Assembly (NCBI GenBank): GCA_000806015.1
Contig: JWKY01000001.1
Location: 1-43,568, forward strand
Direction of reading: 5' to 3'
DNA from: an archaeon GW2011_AR19
Lineage (GTDB): Archaea; Nanobdellota; Nanobdellia; Pacearchaeales; GW2011-AR1
DNA: 43,568 bases
Shown: one piece after another, positions 10,727 through 19,913 of the stretch
Position numbering within the stretch: position 1 is the first letter of the stretch
Layout of the letters: each line of letters starts with the position of its first letter
Position numbers and translations under genes: made by a program
Notes under the pieces: generated by a model
The model's database searches: none
The model's input: the letters and a program-made list of their open reading frames with translations, nothing else
What the model was told of the DNA's origin: nothing

Positions 10727-11593
10727 TTAATAAATCTCCTCAACTTTCTTTAATAATTTTTTCTTTCTTTTCTTTAGTTTTTCTGGAGCATCTAAAAAAT
10801 TTTCTTCAGAAATAATGCCATCGCCGGATTTTAGTTCAAGTTCTTTTCTTGCGTTTCCTGCAACTTCTCCTCCTTGTTTAGCTGCAAATTTATTTTCATC
10901 AAAGCCTTTTGCATCTTTAGTTTTTGCAATTCTTGTTGTTGCAGCTTCGCCTAACATAGTAAAAATTAATTCCAAATCATCCATATGGTCTCTTAAATTT
11001 TCCCTGTTTAATTTTTTTAATTTTTTATATTCTTCAATACTTTTCCCGAATGTTGCCTGACTTATTTCATTTGTTAAAATTGCAAATTCAATTTCCTCTT
11101 TGATTCCCCTATTTTTCCACTCATCTGTTAATTCCTGTCTTATTGCGATTCCCCTTAATCTTTTTTCAATCCAATCTTTTGAATATCCTTTTTGTTCATA
11201 TAATTGTTTCATTCTTTCCTGAGCTAATTCAGGATTTTCAATTTCCTGAACTCTTTCATAACCAATTTTTGCAAGCCATCTTTTAAACGGCTCTGCTTTT
11301 TTAGACGGGACTGACTGAATTATTCTAAAAATTCCTTCTGTGTCTGCGCAATCTGTCAAATATTCTTTTCCATCTCCTGATTTTAATTTCAGTTGCCGAC
11401 AAAATGTCGATAACTCAATCTCGCTTGATTCTAATTCTCTCTTTTTTAATCTATACCAGTAATCATTCGGGTCCGTACTTTCAGTTAAAACTTCTATAAT
11501 ATCAATAATAGAAAAAAACCATTTATCATCAACAAGTTTTCTTCTTATTGCTTTTCCTTTGAAAATTGCTATATGGGTTTCATTTTTTTCCAT
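10727..11593 (-). CDS. BRO-N / DNA-damage-inducible protein D (DinD)-like protein
   Basis: IAIFKGKAIRRKLVDDKWFFSIIDIIEVLTES...YLTDCADTEGIFRIIQSVPSKKAEPFKRWLAKIGYERVQEIENPE. Confidence 0.8.
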   Translation of the reverse strand: MEKNETHIAIFKGKAIRRKLVDDKWFFSIIDIIEVLTESTDPNDYWYRLKKRELESSEIELSTFCRQLKLKSGDGKEYLTDCADTEGIFRIIQSVPSKKAEPFKRWLAKIGYERVQEIENPELAQERMKQLYEQKGYSKDWIEKRLRGIAIRQELTDEWKNRGIKEEIEFAILTNEISQATFGKSIEEYKKLKKLNRENLRDHMDDLELIFTMLGEAATTRIAKTKDAKGFDENKFAAKQGGEVAGNARKELELKSGDGIISEENFLDAPEKLKKRKKKLLKKVEEIY

Positions 11594-11634
11594 GATAGAT
11601 TAAAAGAATAAGAGTTTAAAATTATATTGTTAAA

Positions 11635-11943
11635 TTATTTAGTTTCTGATTTTATCCAATCTGCATATTCTTTATTAGACTCAACATTTATCTTCATGAT
11701 ACAAGGAATTTTGTATGGATGAATCTTCTTTATTTCTGATTTAACTTTTTCCCAATTTTCTTTTTTTGTTTTAAAAATTGAAATAATTTCGTTGCACTCG
11801 ACAATTTTCCCAGTCCAGCATGAAGTTGCTTTAATCGGAAAAATATTTGCACATGCGATTAGTCTTTTTTTAAGCAAATGTTGAACAGCCTTATTCGCTT
11901 CTTTTATATTCGGATAAGTTACATAAATTAGTATAAACCCCAT
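11635..11943 (-). CDS. cutA: Divalent cation tolerance protein CutA
   Basis: YVTYPNIKEANKAVQHLLKKRLIACANIFPIKATSCWTGKIVECNEIISIFKT. Confidence 0.92.
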   Translation of the reverse strand: MGFILIYVTYPNIKEANKAVQHLLKKRLIACANIFPIKATSCWTGKIVECNEIISIFKTKKENWEKVKSEIKKIHPYKIPCIMKINVESNKEYADWIKSETK

Positions 11944-12002
11944 AATTTTATTAAAGAAAGGAGAGTTTTAAACATTGTGGGAAATTAAATTTATTTGTTT
12001 CT

Positions 12003-12155
12003 GAAATACTTGCTCACTTCGTTCGCAGAGATTAAAAAAATTGTCGTGTTGGAAAAGTTCATGTTATTCTTAGAAAATAAATGAATTAACACGCAAAGCC
12101 CGTTTCAGTAGAAATTATAAATAAATCCGAGTGGAGCGAGGAGTAATTCTAAAAA
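12003..12155 (+). repeat. Dispersed repeat family 2, intergenic copy homologous to reverse complement of about 2385-2510
   Basis: TCGCAGAGATTAAAAAAATTGTCGTGTTGGAAAAGTT vs TCGCAGAAATTAAGAAAAATGTCGTGTTGGAAAAGTT; also AAATCCGAG blocks. Confidence 0.65.
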
Positions 12156-12161
12156 CAAAAA

Positions 12162-13277
12162 TCATTCAAAAAATTCAATTCCAAGTTCCTCTTCAATTTC
12201 TTTGTGTTTTAAAGATTCGGTAGAATCTCTGCCCCCGGAAATTTGCGCGCTTTTGACTCCTGTAACAATTAATAAAACTCTGATGGATTTATCAAGGTCT
12301 TCTGAAATCTGCGCTCCGCCGATTAATTTAGCCTCGGGATTTAATTTATTTCCAACTGTTTCAATTATTAATTTATATTCATCTAAACTCATATCCGGTC
12401 CTCCGAAAACATTGACAAGCGCCCCGGTAGCATTAGATATATCAACATCTAAAAGAGGATTGTCCATTGCTTTTTCAACTGCTTCTATTGCTCTGTCTGC
12501 AGTATCGGACTCTCCCATTCCAATTAATGAAACTCCGCCGTTGGTCATTACTGCCCGGATATCTGCAAAATCTAAATTCACAAGTCCGTTTGTTGTTACA
12601 AGTTCAGTAATTCCTTTAACTGCATTTGTAAGAATCTCGTCGGCAATTTTAAAAGCGGTCTGCAAAGGCAATTTAGGGGCTAATTCAAGAAGTTTGTCAT
12701 TGGGGATGATAATTAAAGTATCAACAAAAGATTCTAATTTTTCTAATCCAATCATGGCATTTTCAATTCTCTTTTGTCCCTCTATTGTAAAAGGCAGAGT
12801 AACGACGCCAATTACCAAAGCGCCATTTTTTTTCGCGATTTTAGCAATTTCCGGGGCAGCTCCTGTTCCGGTTCCGCCTCCTAAACCGCAAGTTATGAAA
12901 ATCATGTCGCTTCCAGAGAGTTTTTTCTTTATTTCAGACATTGATTCTTTAGCTGCTTCTTCTCCAATTCTGGGATTGCTTCCTGCGCCAAGCCCTTGAG
13001 TCAATTCCTTGCCAATAAGAATTTTATGGTCTGCATCCGTATATAATAAATCCTGAGCATCAGTATTAATCGCAATTAACTCTCCTCCCTTAATTCCGAT
13101 TTCTTTCATTCTGTTCAAAGAATTATTTCCGCCTCCGCCGACTCCAATAATTTTAATTTTAGCGACTTGTTTTTTCAAAATTTCAGCTAACTCCTTGTCA
13201 ATTTCTTTGACTTCTGAACTAACCTTAAGATCTGCAGATGTTACTCTGCTATCCCTTTCTGAATATGATTGTTCCAT
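12162..13277 (-). CDS. ftsZ: Cell division protein FtsZ
   Basis: IIGVGGGGNNSLNRM, ITCGLGGGTGTGAAPEIAK, INTDAQDL, NLDFADIRAVM. Confidence 0.97.
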   Translation of the reverse strand: MEQSYSERDSRVTSADLKVSSEVKEIDKELAEILKKQVAKIKIIGVGGGGNNSLNRMKEIGIKGGELIAINTDAQDLLYTDADHKILIGKELTQGLGAGSNPRIGEEAAKESMSEIKKKLSGSDMIFITCGLGGGTGTGAAPEIAKIAKKNGALVIGVVTLPFTIEGQKRIENAMIGLEKLESFVDTLIIIPNDKLLELAPKLPLQTAFKIADEILTNAVKGITELVTTNGLVNLDFADIRAVMTNGGVSLIGMGESDTADRAIEAVEKAMDNPLLDVDISNATGALVNVFGGPDMSLDEYKLIIETVGNKLNPEAKLIGGAQISEDLDKSIRVLLIVTGVKSAQISGGRDSTESLKHKEIEEELGIEFFE

Positions 13278-13333
13278 GATTAAAAAAAGTTAATTTCATT
13301 TAAAAAAATATCTATAATGGAATGATACGATTT

Positions 13334-14044
13334 TTAAATTTCTTTTTCAATTTTTTCAGTTAAATTATATGAAAGTTTAACATAATAAGAAATTTCTTCT
13401 TTTGATAATGGTTTTTTATCATTATAATAATTGGTTAAATTTTTTAAATCTTCAGTCATTTCTTTAGAAAATTCAAGATTTTTAAAACATTCATCAAAAT
13501 CATATACGTAGCTTTTGTTCTTGAAATAATTTAAAACCTGCAATTTTCTCCTAATATGGAACATTAAATATTTCGTTGCTGTGAATTCTTTCCAGTTTGG
13601 AAGAAGTTTTTCTAAGTCAACTTTATCTTTTTCTTCAGTGTGCAGTTTGGTTATTCCCCTTTTTGGAGGATTTTTTAAAAGATATTTTTTAAGAGATTTA
13701 AATTCCGGCGTAGAATATAAAATTCTGCTCCCTTTTTCAGAAGCCAAAGCCCAATAAGTAGACCAGCTCTTTCCTGAAACTAAATTTTCTTTTGCATATT
13801 TCAAATCCATTAAATTTTGAATGCTTAAATTTTTTTCAGTTCTCTCTTCAAATACTCGCTTTTTCTCTTCATCTAAATTTAGATTTTCCTTTTTCTTTAA
13901 AAGCACAATTGTATCAATATCTGATTTTCCTTCAACATATTTTCCTGTAACAACGGAACCAAATAGGACAACTGAAGCAAGATTATCTTTGTATCTACTA
14001 ACAAAATAATTTTTTATTTTTTTAAGTGAATTTTCTAAGAGCAT
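13334..14044 (-). CDS. Nucleotidyltransferase (NTP_transf_2/MNT-like) domain protein
   Basis: VVLFGSVVTGKYVEGKSDIDTIVLL. Confidence 0.75.
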   Translation of the reverse strand: MLLENSLKKIKNYFVSRYKDNLASVVLFGSVVTGKYVEGKSDIDTIVLLKKKENLNLDEEKKRVFEERTEKNLSIQNLMDLKYAKENLVSGKSWSTYWALASEKGSRILYSTPEFKSLKKYLLKNPPKRGITKLHTEEKDKVDLEKLLPNWKEFTATKYLMFHIRRKLQVLNYFKNKSYVYDFDECFKNLEFSKEMTEDLKNLTNYYNDKKPLSKEEISYYVKLSYNLTEKIEKEI

Positions 14045-15012
14045 ATTGCGTTATAAAAAGCATTTGTGTCGTTTTCTAATTCCTCTGGACCAGGCAATCT
14101 ATCATTAAGTCTATTAAACGGCTCACAACTTTTATAGACGTTTAAAGAATCGCCCTTTTTTAAGGGTTTATAATACTGAATTAATGTTCCTTCGGTTTTA
14201 ACTCCATTTTTGCATAATTTTTCCATCCCTTTGAAATCTTTTTGTCTTAATTTATCTGCAAATTCCCCTGAAAAAAGAATTGATTCTAAACCATCTGAAT
14301 AAATAATTAAATGTTCATTTGGTTTTATTTCTTGTGTCGCTGTTCTGACATAGTTCATCGCTGTTTCTTCGCCAGTTAAAACTCCAAATGAATGTTCTTC
14401 TGAAGGATTATTTCTATAATCTCCTCTTACAATTCTTCTTGCTTCTGGATTTCTCCAATCTATTGATTGAAGTCTTTTATCCTGCCAAATATATTTGTCG
14501 TGTTTATCTGGACCTTGATTTTCTGTTCTAAATTTTAAATTTCCTTTTTCATCAAAAATAGCAACCCCGCAATCTGTTAAAAAACCAAGATAAACCACGC
14601 CATCATCTAATGATACTCCAGAAGCAACACAACCAGCAAAATCTCTTAAAACATAATCTGGTTCTGGCATATTTTGAGCATTCCATTCTTCAATTCTTTT
14701 ATTTGCTTCTTCAAAAGCTGTTCTTATTGCTTTTTCATTTCTGTTTGCTAATTCATAATCTCTTAAAATCAAAGGAAAAGTTTGCGTAAAAATGTTTGAT
14801 GCAATTTTTGCGGGGCTTGGTCTTGGATATCCGAAAGCAAAATTAATTTTTCCTTTTAATGTTTTCATATCTGGTAAAAATTCATAAGGGTCTCTTGTTA
14901 TACCGTCGGCAACAGCGAAAATTTCATTTTCAGAGTCAATACTAAATGAATCTTCTGTTGGCATTAAAGCAATTTTCTTCTTTTGATTTGTAGCAATGAA
15001 TCCATTTGTCAT
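14035..15012 (-). CDS. PP2C-like protein phosphatase domain protein
   Basis: TEDSFSIDSENEIFAVADGITRDP ... GFLTDCGVAIFDEKG ... EHLIIYSDGLE. Confidence 0.6.
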   Translation of the reverse strand: MTNGFIATNQKKKIALMPTEDSFSIDSENEIFAVADGITRDPYEFLPDMKTLKGKINFAFGYPRPSPAKIASNIFTQTFPLILRDYELANRNEKAIRTAFEEANKRIEEWNAQNMPEPDYVLRDFAGCVASGVSLDDGVVYLGFLTDCGVAIFDEKGNLKFRTENQGPDKHDKYIWQDKRLQSIDWRNPEARRIVRGDYRNNPSEEHSFGVLTGEETAMNYVRTATQEIKPNEHLIIYSDGLESILFSGEFADKLRQKDFKGMEKLCKNGVKTEGTLIQYYKPLKKGDSLNVYKSCEPFNRLNDRLPGPEELENDTNAFYNAICS

Positions 15013-15131
15013 ATTGTAAATAAAGATCCTTAGTTTATAAACTTTTCTACTTTGAAGGGGTTACTAATTATGGAATTTTATCCATTTAAAATAATCATTA
15101 AGTTTTTATATTTGGATTATCCCTTTAAATT

Positions 15132-15839
15132 ATGAATAAAAGAATTTTTGGATTATTCTTGTTTATAACTTCTTTAACGATATTGTTTTACAAAATAAAT
15201 TTTAATTTAACTGGAAATCTTATAAGAAATTATTTTCAAGAAAGTACTTTAATCCATATTCTTGGTTTCTCTTTGTTATTTGTTTCATTAATTCTGTTTT
15301 TATACAGAAAAAATTTGGATGCAGTAATAATTCCCACAGGACCAAGCATAGATGAAGGTTTTGAAAGAGCTCATAAAACGGGAGAGTATTATGAAAAAGG
15401 AAACAAAATAAAATATTTTGTGATTAGTGGCGAAGATAAAAAACATTCATCAAAAGTTCAAAGAGATACAATTTATAGAGAATTAAGACGACATAATATA
15501 AAGTCGTCTAAAATAAAAATTGAAAATAAATCGCATGATACTTTAGAAAATGTAATTTATTCTATGAAAAAATTAAAAAATGCCAAAAGAATTGGGATTG
15601 TTTCATATCCTCAACATTTGAATAGATTTGAGTATATTATTAAAAAAGCAAAAGAAGAAGGAATAATTGACAAAAACATAAAAATTGAAAAGATACCTAT
15701 AAAACAAAATGCAAATGAATTTTTTTATGGAATAATCGCAAACTTAAAAGAGAGATATAGATTAAGACACGGGATAAAAGAAGCTGAAAGACATAAAACG
15801 GGCAAATTTGGTCAATTTATTAAGAAGTTGATTGATTAG
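15132..15839 (+). CDS. DUF218/YdcF-like protein with N-terminal TM segments
   Basis: AVIIPTGPSIDEGFERAHKTGEYY... YFVISGED... SHDTLENVIYSMK... IGIVSYPQHLNR. Confidence 0.65.
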   Translation: MNKRIFGLFLFITSLTILFYKINFNLTGNLIRNYFQESTLIHILGFSLLFVSLILFLYRKNLDAVIIPTGPSIDEGFERAHKTGEYYEKGNKIKYFVISGEDKKHSSKVQRDTIYRELRRHNIKSSKIKIENKSHDTLENVIYSMKKLKNAKRIGIVSYPQHLNRFEYIIKKAKEEGIIDKNIKIEKIPIKQNANEFFYGIIANLKERYRLRHGIKEAERHKTGKFGQFIKKLID

Positions 15840-16536
15840 TTTTTTCATCTTTCTTAGGTTGCTTAATATCTTTATCCTCTTTAATTTCCAACTCCATGCC
15901 GAAAATTTCCTTGAATTTTTCTTTAAAAATTCCAACAAAAATTTTAAGTTGTTTATCTGATTCCGGAATTTCATAAATCACTTTTTTATTATCTTGAGCA
16001 ACAGCAAATTTAAAATCCTGTTTGAAAATAAAGCTGTTAAATGCTTTGATTTTCTCTTCAATATCCTGAATTATTTTTTTTACATTTATTTCATAAATAA
16101 CTTCTTTTCCCGCAAGAGGATGATTAAAATCAACCAAAACTCTGCCGCCGGAAACAGAAAGAACTTTTCCCATTTTTCCGTCAAAATTCAGCGCTGCGCC
16201 CTGAACAGGATTTATTTTGTGCTGAAAAAAAACTTTTATAGGAATCATTTTAACTAATTCGCGGAGCCGTTTTCCAAAAGCTTTTTCAGAAGAAAGTTCA
16301 ATTTTATGTTTTCCAATTTCTTTTCCAATAAGATAATCATCAACGCCTCCAAGAAACATTCCTTCACCAAGACAATAGATAAGAGGTTTTGTTTCATGGG
16401 AATGGTCGTTTTTGTGCCCTTGAGAAACATGTAATTTATCTAATTCTTCTTTTATGTTAGAATCAAAAATATCGCCGGTGTCTTTGATTATTCCGGTAAA
16501 TTCTATTTCAATAAAATCTTTTTTTTGCAATGTCAT
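15820..16536 (-). CDS. FKBP-type peptidyl-prolyl isomerase (SlyD-like)
   Basis: KKDFIEIEFTGIIKDTGDIFDSN...PLIYCLGEGMFLGGVDDYLIGKEIGKHKIELSSEKAFGKR...VDFNHPLAGKEVIYEI. Confidence 0.92.
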   Translation of the reverse strand: MTLQKKDFIEIEFTGIIKDTGDIFDSNIKEELDKLHVSQGHKNDHSHETKPLIYCLGEGMFLGGVDDYLIGKEIGKHKIELSSEKAFGKRLRELVKMIPIKVFFQHKINPVQGAALNFDGKMGKVLSVSGGRVLVDFNHPLAGKEVIYEINVKKIIQDIEEKIKAFNSFIFKQDFKFAVAQDNKKVIYEIPESDKQLKIFVGIFKEKFKEIFGMELEIKEDKDIKQPKKDEKTNQSTS

Positions 16537-16587
16537 ATAAAAAAGTAATTCACAACTTTTATAAATCTATTTCTTCTGATTATTTTT

Positions 16588-16980
16588 ATGGTATTAAAAA
16601 TTATTAACGCTACTGAGGCAAAATCGGGCGCTAATATTATTATTGACGGAGTTCCCTGCACTGTAAGAAGTATGGATGTTTCTAAAACCGGAAAGCACGG
16701 ACATTCTAAATGCAGATTTGAAGCTATTGGAATAATCAGCGGACAAAAGAAAGTTTTTGTAATGCCCGGGCATGATAGAATAGAAGTTCCGTTGGTTGAA
16801 AAGAAAAAAGGCCAGATACTTTCTAAATTAGACGGGAAAGTCAGTCTTATGGATTTAGAGAGTTTTGAAACAATTGAAGTTCCATGCCCTGATAAAGAGG
16901 TTTTTGAAGAATTAGAAGAAAACGGAAACTGTGAATATTGGAATGTTGAAGGCGAGAAAATTGTAAAAAGAAAGCTTTAA
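16588..16980 (+). CDS. eif5A: Translation initiation factor 5A (aIF5A)
   Basis: MDVSKTGKHGHSKCRFEAIGI hypusination-site loop. Confidence 0.96.
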   Translation: MVLKIINATEAKSGANIIIDGVPCTVRSMDVSKTGKHGHSKCRFEAIGIISGQKKVFVMPGHDRIEVPLVEKKKGQILSKLDGKVSLMDLESFETIEVPCPDKEVFEELEENGNCEYWNVEGEKIVKRKL

Positions 16981-17023
16981 TAATTAAATAATAAATTGAA
17001 AAAGGAAATAAATATAATAAAAA

Positions 17024-17185
17024 ATGGCAAAAATACCGGAAGCGCAAAACAGGCTTTTTAAAAATATTTTTATATGCAAGGAATGTAAAATAAGAATAAA
17101 ATCAGACTCTCAAAGAATTTTAAAAGGAAGAGTTAAATGCAGAAAATGCGGCAGAAAGGCATTTAGACCGATAAAAAAGAAATAA
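17024..17185 (+). CDS. rpl40e: Ribosomal protein L40e
   Basis: MAKIPEAQNRLFKNIFICKECKIRIKSDSQRILKGRVKCRKCGRKAFRPIKKK*; two CxxC pairs; missed by ORF track. Confidence 0.93.
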   Translation: MAKIPEAQNRLFKNIFICKECKIRIKSDSQRILKGRVKCRKCGRKAFRPIKKK

Positions 17186-17197
17186 AATTGAAATAAA

Positions 17198-17266
17198 AAA
17201 GAAAATTAAAAATTTTCATAGATACAAAACAGGAAATTTTGCATAAAGAAAATTAAAGATTTTCAT
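17198..17266 (+). repeat. Element family 1, short copy: AGATACAAAACAGGAAATTTTGCAT flanked by 22-bp direct duplications
   Basis: 17198-17219 vs 17245-17266 (21/22); 17221-17254 is identical over 34 nt to 36913-36946. Confidence 0.75.
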
Positions 17267-17357
17267 GTTTTCTTCATTTCATTCAAAAAAAAGAAAATTA
17301 AAATCTATCAATCACTTTTTAAACCATTTTAACTAATTAAATTAAAGGAAATAAAAA

Positions 17358-18770
17358 ATGAGTTTTATTAAATACGATATAATTATCTTAAGTTTGTTTG
17401 TATTATTTGTTTCTCTTTTTTTATACAGAAATAGAAAAAATTTGAAAAAAGAAGGATTATTATTTTTATATAAAGCTAAATGGGGAATAACCCTCATTGA
17501 TAAAACTGCAAAAAAATTTCCAAAAGTCTTAAAATTTCTTAGCCATATTTCTATCGGAGTTGGTTATTTATTGATGGCGGGAATGCTGTATTTGTTTGGA
17601 AAAATTGTATACTTGTATATAGTATATCCCTCGATTGTTAGAGAAATAAAAATTCCTCCGATAATGCCTTTGATTCCTTACATTGATAAAATAGTTCCGA
17701 ATGCCCTCGGATTGCCGCCTTTTTATTTTGTATACTTTATAATTATTCTCGCAATAATTGCAATAAGCCATGAATTTGCTCATGGAATTTTTATGAGACG
17801 TTATAATATTCATATAAAATCCACCGGATTCGGGTTTTTTCCTTTTTTCCTGCCGGTATTTTTAGCGGCATTTGTTGAGCAGGACGAGAAAAGTATGGTA
17901 AAGGCAAGCAAATTCCAGCAGAAAGCTGTTTTAGCTGCAGGAACTTTTGCAAATATTTTAACTGCCATCTTGTTTTTCGGAATATTAATTTTATTTTTCT
18001 CTTTTGCTTTTAATCCGTCAGGAGTTGTTTTTGATAATTATGCTTATACTGCCGTTGGGGTTGGGGCAATTTCAATAGTAAACAATACTCCAATAGAAAA
18101 TGCAAATTACGAAAAAATTTTAGAATTAACAAATGAAAAAGGATTTACAAAAATCCAAACTAGCGAAGAAGACTATTTGATAACTAAGGATTTTTTAGAA
18201 CTTCAAAAAAATAACTCGGAATTTATTGCTGTTTATTTTGATGCCCCTGCAATTAATGCTGAACTAACGGGGGCTATTTTAGAAATTGAAGATTCAAAAA
18301 TTCAAAGTTTGGAAGATTTAAGCAAAACTCTTGAAAAATATTCTTCCGGAGACAAAGTAAATATTAAAACAAATGAAGGAGAATATCAAATTATCCTCGA
18401 TGAAAATCCAGAAACGGGAAAAGCTTGGTTAGGAATAAATTTTAATAATCTTGAGAGAAGCAGTGTCTTTGGAAAATTTATGAATTTTTTAACTTCATTT
18501 AAGAAACCTCACGTGTTTTATGAACCTGCGTTTAGAACAAGTAAATTTATTTATGATTTTATTTGGTGGCTTGTTTTAATTAGTTTAAGTGTTGCGTTAG
18601 TCAATATGCTCCCAATGGGAATCTTCGACGGCGGAAGATTTTTTTATCTGACAATGTGGCAAATTACTGGAAGCGAAAAAAAAGCAAAGAGATGGTTTGC
18701 ATTTGTAACTTATTTTTTACTGGGATTATTATTTGTATTAATGTTCTTTTGGGCTACTTCCTTTTTCTGA
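17358..18770 (+). CDS. Site-2 protease (M50 family) with internal PDZ-like domain
   Basis: SHEFAHGIF (HExxH), NMLPMGIFDGGR; multiple TM helices. Confidence 0.92.
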   Translation: MSFIKYDIIILSLFVLFVSLFLYRNRKNLKKEGLLFLYKAKWGITLIDKTAKKFPKVLKFLSHISIGVGYLLMAGMLYLFGKIVYLYIVYPSIVREIKIPPIMPLIPYIDKIVPNALGLPPFYFVYFIIILAIIAISHEFAHGIFMRRYNIHIKSTGFGFFPFFLPVFLAAFVEQDEKSMVKASKFQQKAVLAAGTFANILTAILFFGILILFFSFAFNPSGVVFDNYAYTAVGVGAISIVNNTPIENANYEKILELTNEKGFTKIQTSEEDYLITKDFLELQKNNSEFIAVYFDAPAINAELTGAILEIEDSKIQSLEDLSKTLEKYSSGDKVNIKTNEGEYQIILDENPETGKAWLGINFNNLERSSVFGKFMNFLTSFKKPHVFYEPAFRTSKFIYDFIWWLVLISLSVALVNMLPMGIFDGGRFFYLTMWQITGSEKKAKRWFAFVTYFLLGLLFVLMFFWATSFF

Positions 18771-18850
18771 CAAAAAAATTAAATTATCAAAAGATATTTA
18801 AACTTAATATACATATTATTAATATAAATTAAAAAGAGGTTAAAAAAAAT

Positions 18851-18904
18851 ATGGCAAAAAAGAAAGCTGCGAAGAAAAAAGCAGGAAAAAAGAAGAAAAG
18901 ATAA
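18851..18904 (+). CDS. Lysine-rich 17-aa basic microprotein
   Basis: ATG...TAA encodes MAKKKAAKKKAGKKKKR, preceded by AGAGGT-like RBS and AT-rich promoter-like sequence. Confidence 0.55.
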   Translation: MAKKKAAKKKAGKKKKR

Positions 18905-19193
18905 TTTTCTTTAATAATTTAATTTTTTTATTTTTTATATATATTTTTATTTTTTAAATAGTTCCCGATTAATGGTTTTTCCGTTGGCTCCGGAAGAAAT
19001 TTAGTTATCTGGGCGGGGTTGAGATTACTCCGTCGAAACCAGATGAAGTTATTGCTGAAGAGATTATTTTGAATAATCAAATAAAGTGAAATTCCTAATT
19101 CTTTATTTATCCCGACCAATTTAAGCTTATAAAGATTTAAATTTAATTGTAAAATTCTTTATATAAACTTGTTAAAACTTTTATTTCCTGCTT

Positions 19194-19241
19194 AGCTTAT
19201 TATTTGTTTTAATGTTCTTCTGGGTGTTTAGTTTTTTATAA
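19194..19241 (+). pseudogene. Possible remnant of the 3' end of an S2P paralog
   Basis: SLLFVLMFFWVFSFL* resembles the S2P C-terminus GLLFVLMFFWATSFF* at 18770; no upstream gene body. Confidence 0.45.
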
Positions 19242-19249
19242 AAAAATTT

Positions 19250-19573
19250 TTAGATTAAACAATATCTAACAGAATAATTTTCTTTTGCAACTCTTTTCAT
19301 ATCTGCGCTATCTTCAAAACTAGATTGATAACGTTCATACCTTAAATTTGCGTCTAAAGAACGAATTAAATCATAAAAATCGCTAGCTTTTTTTTCGCCT
19401 AATTTTGCAACAACTATTTTTCCAGAAGGCAATTTTATTCTATCTGGAGAAAAGGGTAAATCCATTGTCCAGGCAGGAAAAAATTTGAAACCATTTTTTT
19501 CAAAATTGTCTAATCTTTTAAATATTTCTTCAGAAGACAAATTATCTAAATCTTCATCCATTTTATAAATCAA
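19250..19573 (-). CDS. Hypothetical protein
   Basis: 107-aa ORF overlapping the start of the next gene by 11 nt. Confidence 0.45.
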   Translation of the reverse strand: MIYKMDEDLDNLSSEEIFKRLDNFEKNGFKFFPAWTMDLPFSPDRIKLPSGKIVVAKLGEKKASDFYDLIRSLDANLRYERYQSSFEDSADMKRVAKENYSVRYCLI

Positions 19574-19913
19574 TAACCCCGTCTTTTGTCAGCGCAGCAA
19601 ATCTTATTCCGGCGGGCAAATTAAGCAGAGCAGAAATTAAAGCCATGTGCTCTTTTCCGTCGCCAGAGGCAATGCTTAAAGCAACTTCTGTGCCTGCAAT
19701 TTTTCCTTTAAGAGCTTTAGAAAAATCGTCCCTTAAATCTCTAATGTTTTTATTTAAACCAACTTTAATAAATTCAAAGTTTTTTTCGTGCTTGAATTGT
19801 TTTGCAAAATCATCTCCTAAAATAATTACTTTGTCCCACTCTCCAAATTTTATTAATCCTGAAACCTGCGCCCAAGTTCCTTCTCCTTTTGAAAGTAAAG
19901 CTATTAGTTCCAT
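19563..19913 (-). CDS. Conserved archaeal hypothetical protein; Rossmann-like, possibly CARF-like
   Basis: MELIALLSKGEGTWAQVSGLIKFGEWDKVIILGDDFAKQF...VALSIASGDGKEHMALISALLNLPAGIRF. Confidence 0.5.
   Translation of the reverse strand: MELIALLSKGEGTWAQVSGLIKFGEWDKVIILGDDFAKQFKHEKNFEFIKVGLNKNIRDLRDDFSKALKGKIAGTEVALSIASGDGKEHMALISALLNLPAGIRFAALTKDGVIDL

Noticed and set aside
12202-12999. 265-aa plus-strand ORF antisense to ftsZ
   Set aside because: Low-complexity Ser/Ile/Leu-rich translation, fully antisense to an unambiguous ftsZ; shadow ORF.
18928-19119. 63-aa minus-strand ORF
   Set aside because: No motif; lies in a degenerate AT-rich region.
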